Assembly (NCBI GenBank): GCA_040397235.1
Contig: JBBAWH010000006.1
Location: forward strand, 1-64,000
Source: Limnocylindrus sp040397235
Lineage (GTDB): Bacteria > Chloroflexota > Limnocylindria > Limnocylindrales > Limnocylindraceae
Reading direction: 5' to 3'
DNA: 64,000 nucleotides
The notes below the pieces were generated by a model that saw only the letters and a list, made by a program, of their open reading frames with translations, was not told the origin of the DNA and made no database searches. This document shows positions 63,642 through 64,000 of this stretch, piece by piece; position 1 is the first letter of the stretch, and each line of letters opens with the position of its first letter. The position numbers and the translations under genes are program-made.

Positions 63642-64000
63642 CTACGCCTCCCCTTCACTCACGAGCACGGCACCGTTGTGGGCCGTGATGATTGACTCTG
63701 TGGCAGTTGCCACATTAGAAATTCCCCGCGTGCTGCCAGCAAGGAGCAGCGCAGAGGCAAGTGGCCAACGCACACCGGTCGCAGAGACCGTTGCATCGCC
63801 ACCCCATGGCGTGATCGAAATGATGCGACCAGGTGTGCCGCGCAAGGTGACCCTTGCGCCACTACGCAGCAGCTGCGTCCGTGTCTGCTCATCAAGGATC
63901 ACAACGTCTGCAGCGCCGCAGCGTGGGTGTGCCAACAGCGCAAGGGTGCCAATAGCGTGATCACTGCGGCCGCCCCAGGTGCAGAGCAGCGTGATCTCAG
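63642..64000 (-). CDS. Thiamine pyrophosphokinase, partial (runs off the right edge)
   Basis: 118 C-terminal residues visible; the N-terminus lies beyond 64000. GGRSDHAIGTLALL at the start of the visible part is the TPK active-site motif (GGRxDH). The C-terminal thiamine-binding domain has ISITPWGGDATVSATGVRWPL and TRGISNVATA. It makes thiamine diphosphate, the cofactor of IlvB and KorAB in this window. One base separates its stop from the YkoE ATG, so the genes form a thiamine salvage operon. Confidence 0.82.
   Translation of the reverse strand, partial: EITLLCTWGGRSDHAIGTLALLAHPRCGAADVVILDEQTRTQLLRSGARVTLRGTPGRIISITPWGGDATVSATGVRWPLASALLLAGSTRGISNVATATESIITAHNGAVLVSEGEA

Overview
The window is a GC-rich, densely coded bacterial chromosome fragment, most likely a metagenome scaffold because it carries a 100-N gap. 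Short intergenic spaces, many 4-bp ATGA/GTGA stop-start overlaps, KorAB-type 2-oxoacid oxidoreductase, CtaG-type oxidase assembly, a split cytochrome b complex and leucine/isoleucine synthesis through citramalate fit a streamlined aerobic heterotroph. Chloroflexota (Limnocylindria-like freshwater lineages) is my best guess; this is inference from gene content, not a phylogenetic result.

Layout. 0-13 kb: tRNA-Gly, a Cys/Met-metabolism PLP enzyme, FemAB-like transferase, HAD phosphatase, glutaredoxin, greA, two glycogen/alpha-glucan enzymes, an aldehyde dehydrogenase and several unknown membrane proteins. 13-28 kb: branched-chain amino acid synthesis in two operons: ilvB-ilvN-ilvC-leuA-leuB-cimA-pheA on the minus strand and leuC-leuD-ilvD on the plus strand, separated by a KDPG-aldolase-like gene and a FAD oxidoreductase. 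The minus operon is preceded by a Leu/Ile/Val-rich leader peptide and a transcription attenuator. 28-33.6 kb: M20 peptidase, a MarR regulator divergent from fabD-fabF-fabF. 33.6-35.5 kb: an SDR plus a photolyase-like protein whose two domains are in reversed order. 35.6-38.9 kb: a foreign-looking cassette (secreted protein, ABC ATPase, two membrane proteins) bracketed by two copies of the 3' end of copA. 38.8-47.7 kb: copA, ogt, M24 peptidase and korAB. 47.7-53 kb: ferredoxin, YHS protein, ctaG, a small oxidase-subunit-like protein, a membrane cupredoxin, a TlpA-like thioredoxin, tRNA-fMet, rhodanese, DUF2203 and tRNA-Lys. 53.9-60.3 kb: a six-gene operon for a cytochrome bc complex with an unusual GltD-like iron-sulfur flavoprotein and a cytochrome c-cupredoxin fusion. 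60.4-64 kb: peroxiredoxin and a thiamine-precursor ECF transporter (YkoE plus an A-A-T fusion) with thiamine pyrophosphokinase running off the right edge.

A recurring feature ties the window together. First genes of operons repeatedly show a TANNNT-like -10 hexamer 6-8 nt before the ATG and no Shine-Dalgarno, which predicts leaderless mRNAs, whereas internal genes use stop-start overlaps or a GGAGG site. The same spacing is seen before two of the three tRNA genes. I used this pattern to choose several start codons.

The points I consider most worth follow-up are the ilv attenuator driven by a leaderless leader peptide, the copA-bracketed secretion cassette, the permuted photolyase, the paired cupredoxins on two respiratory modules, and the leaderless promoter/tRNA pattern. 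No stretch over 300 bases lacks a gene. I saw no CRISPR array, rRNA, transposase or integrase.
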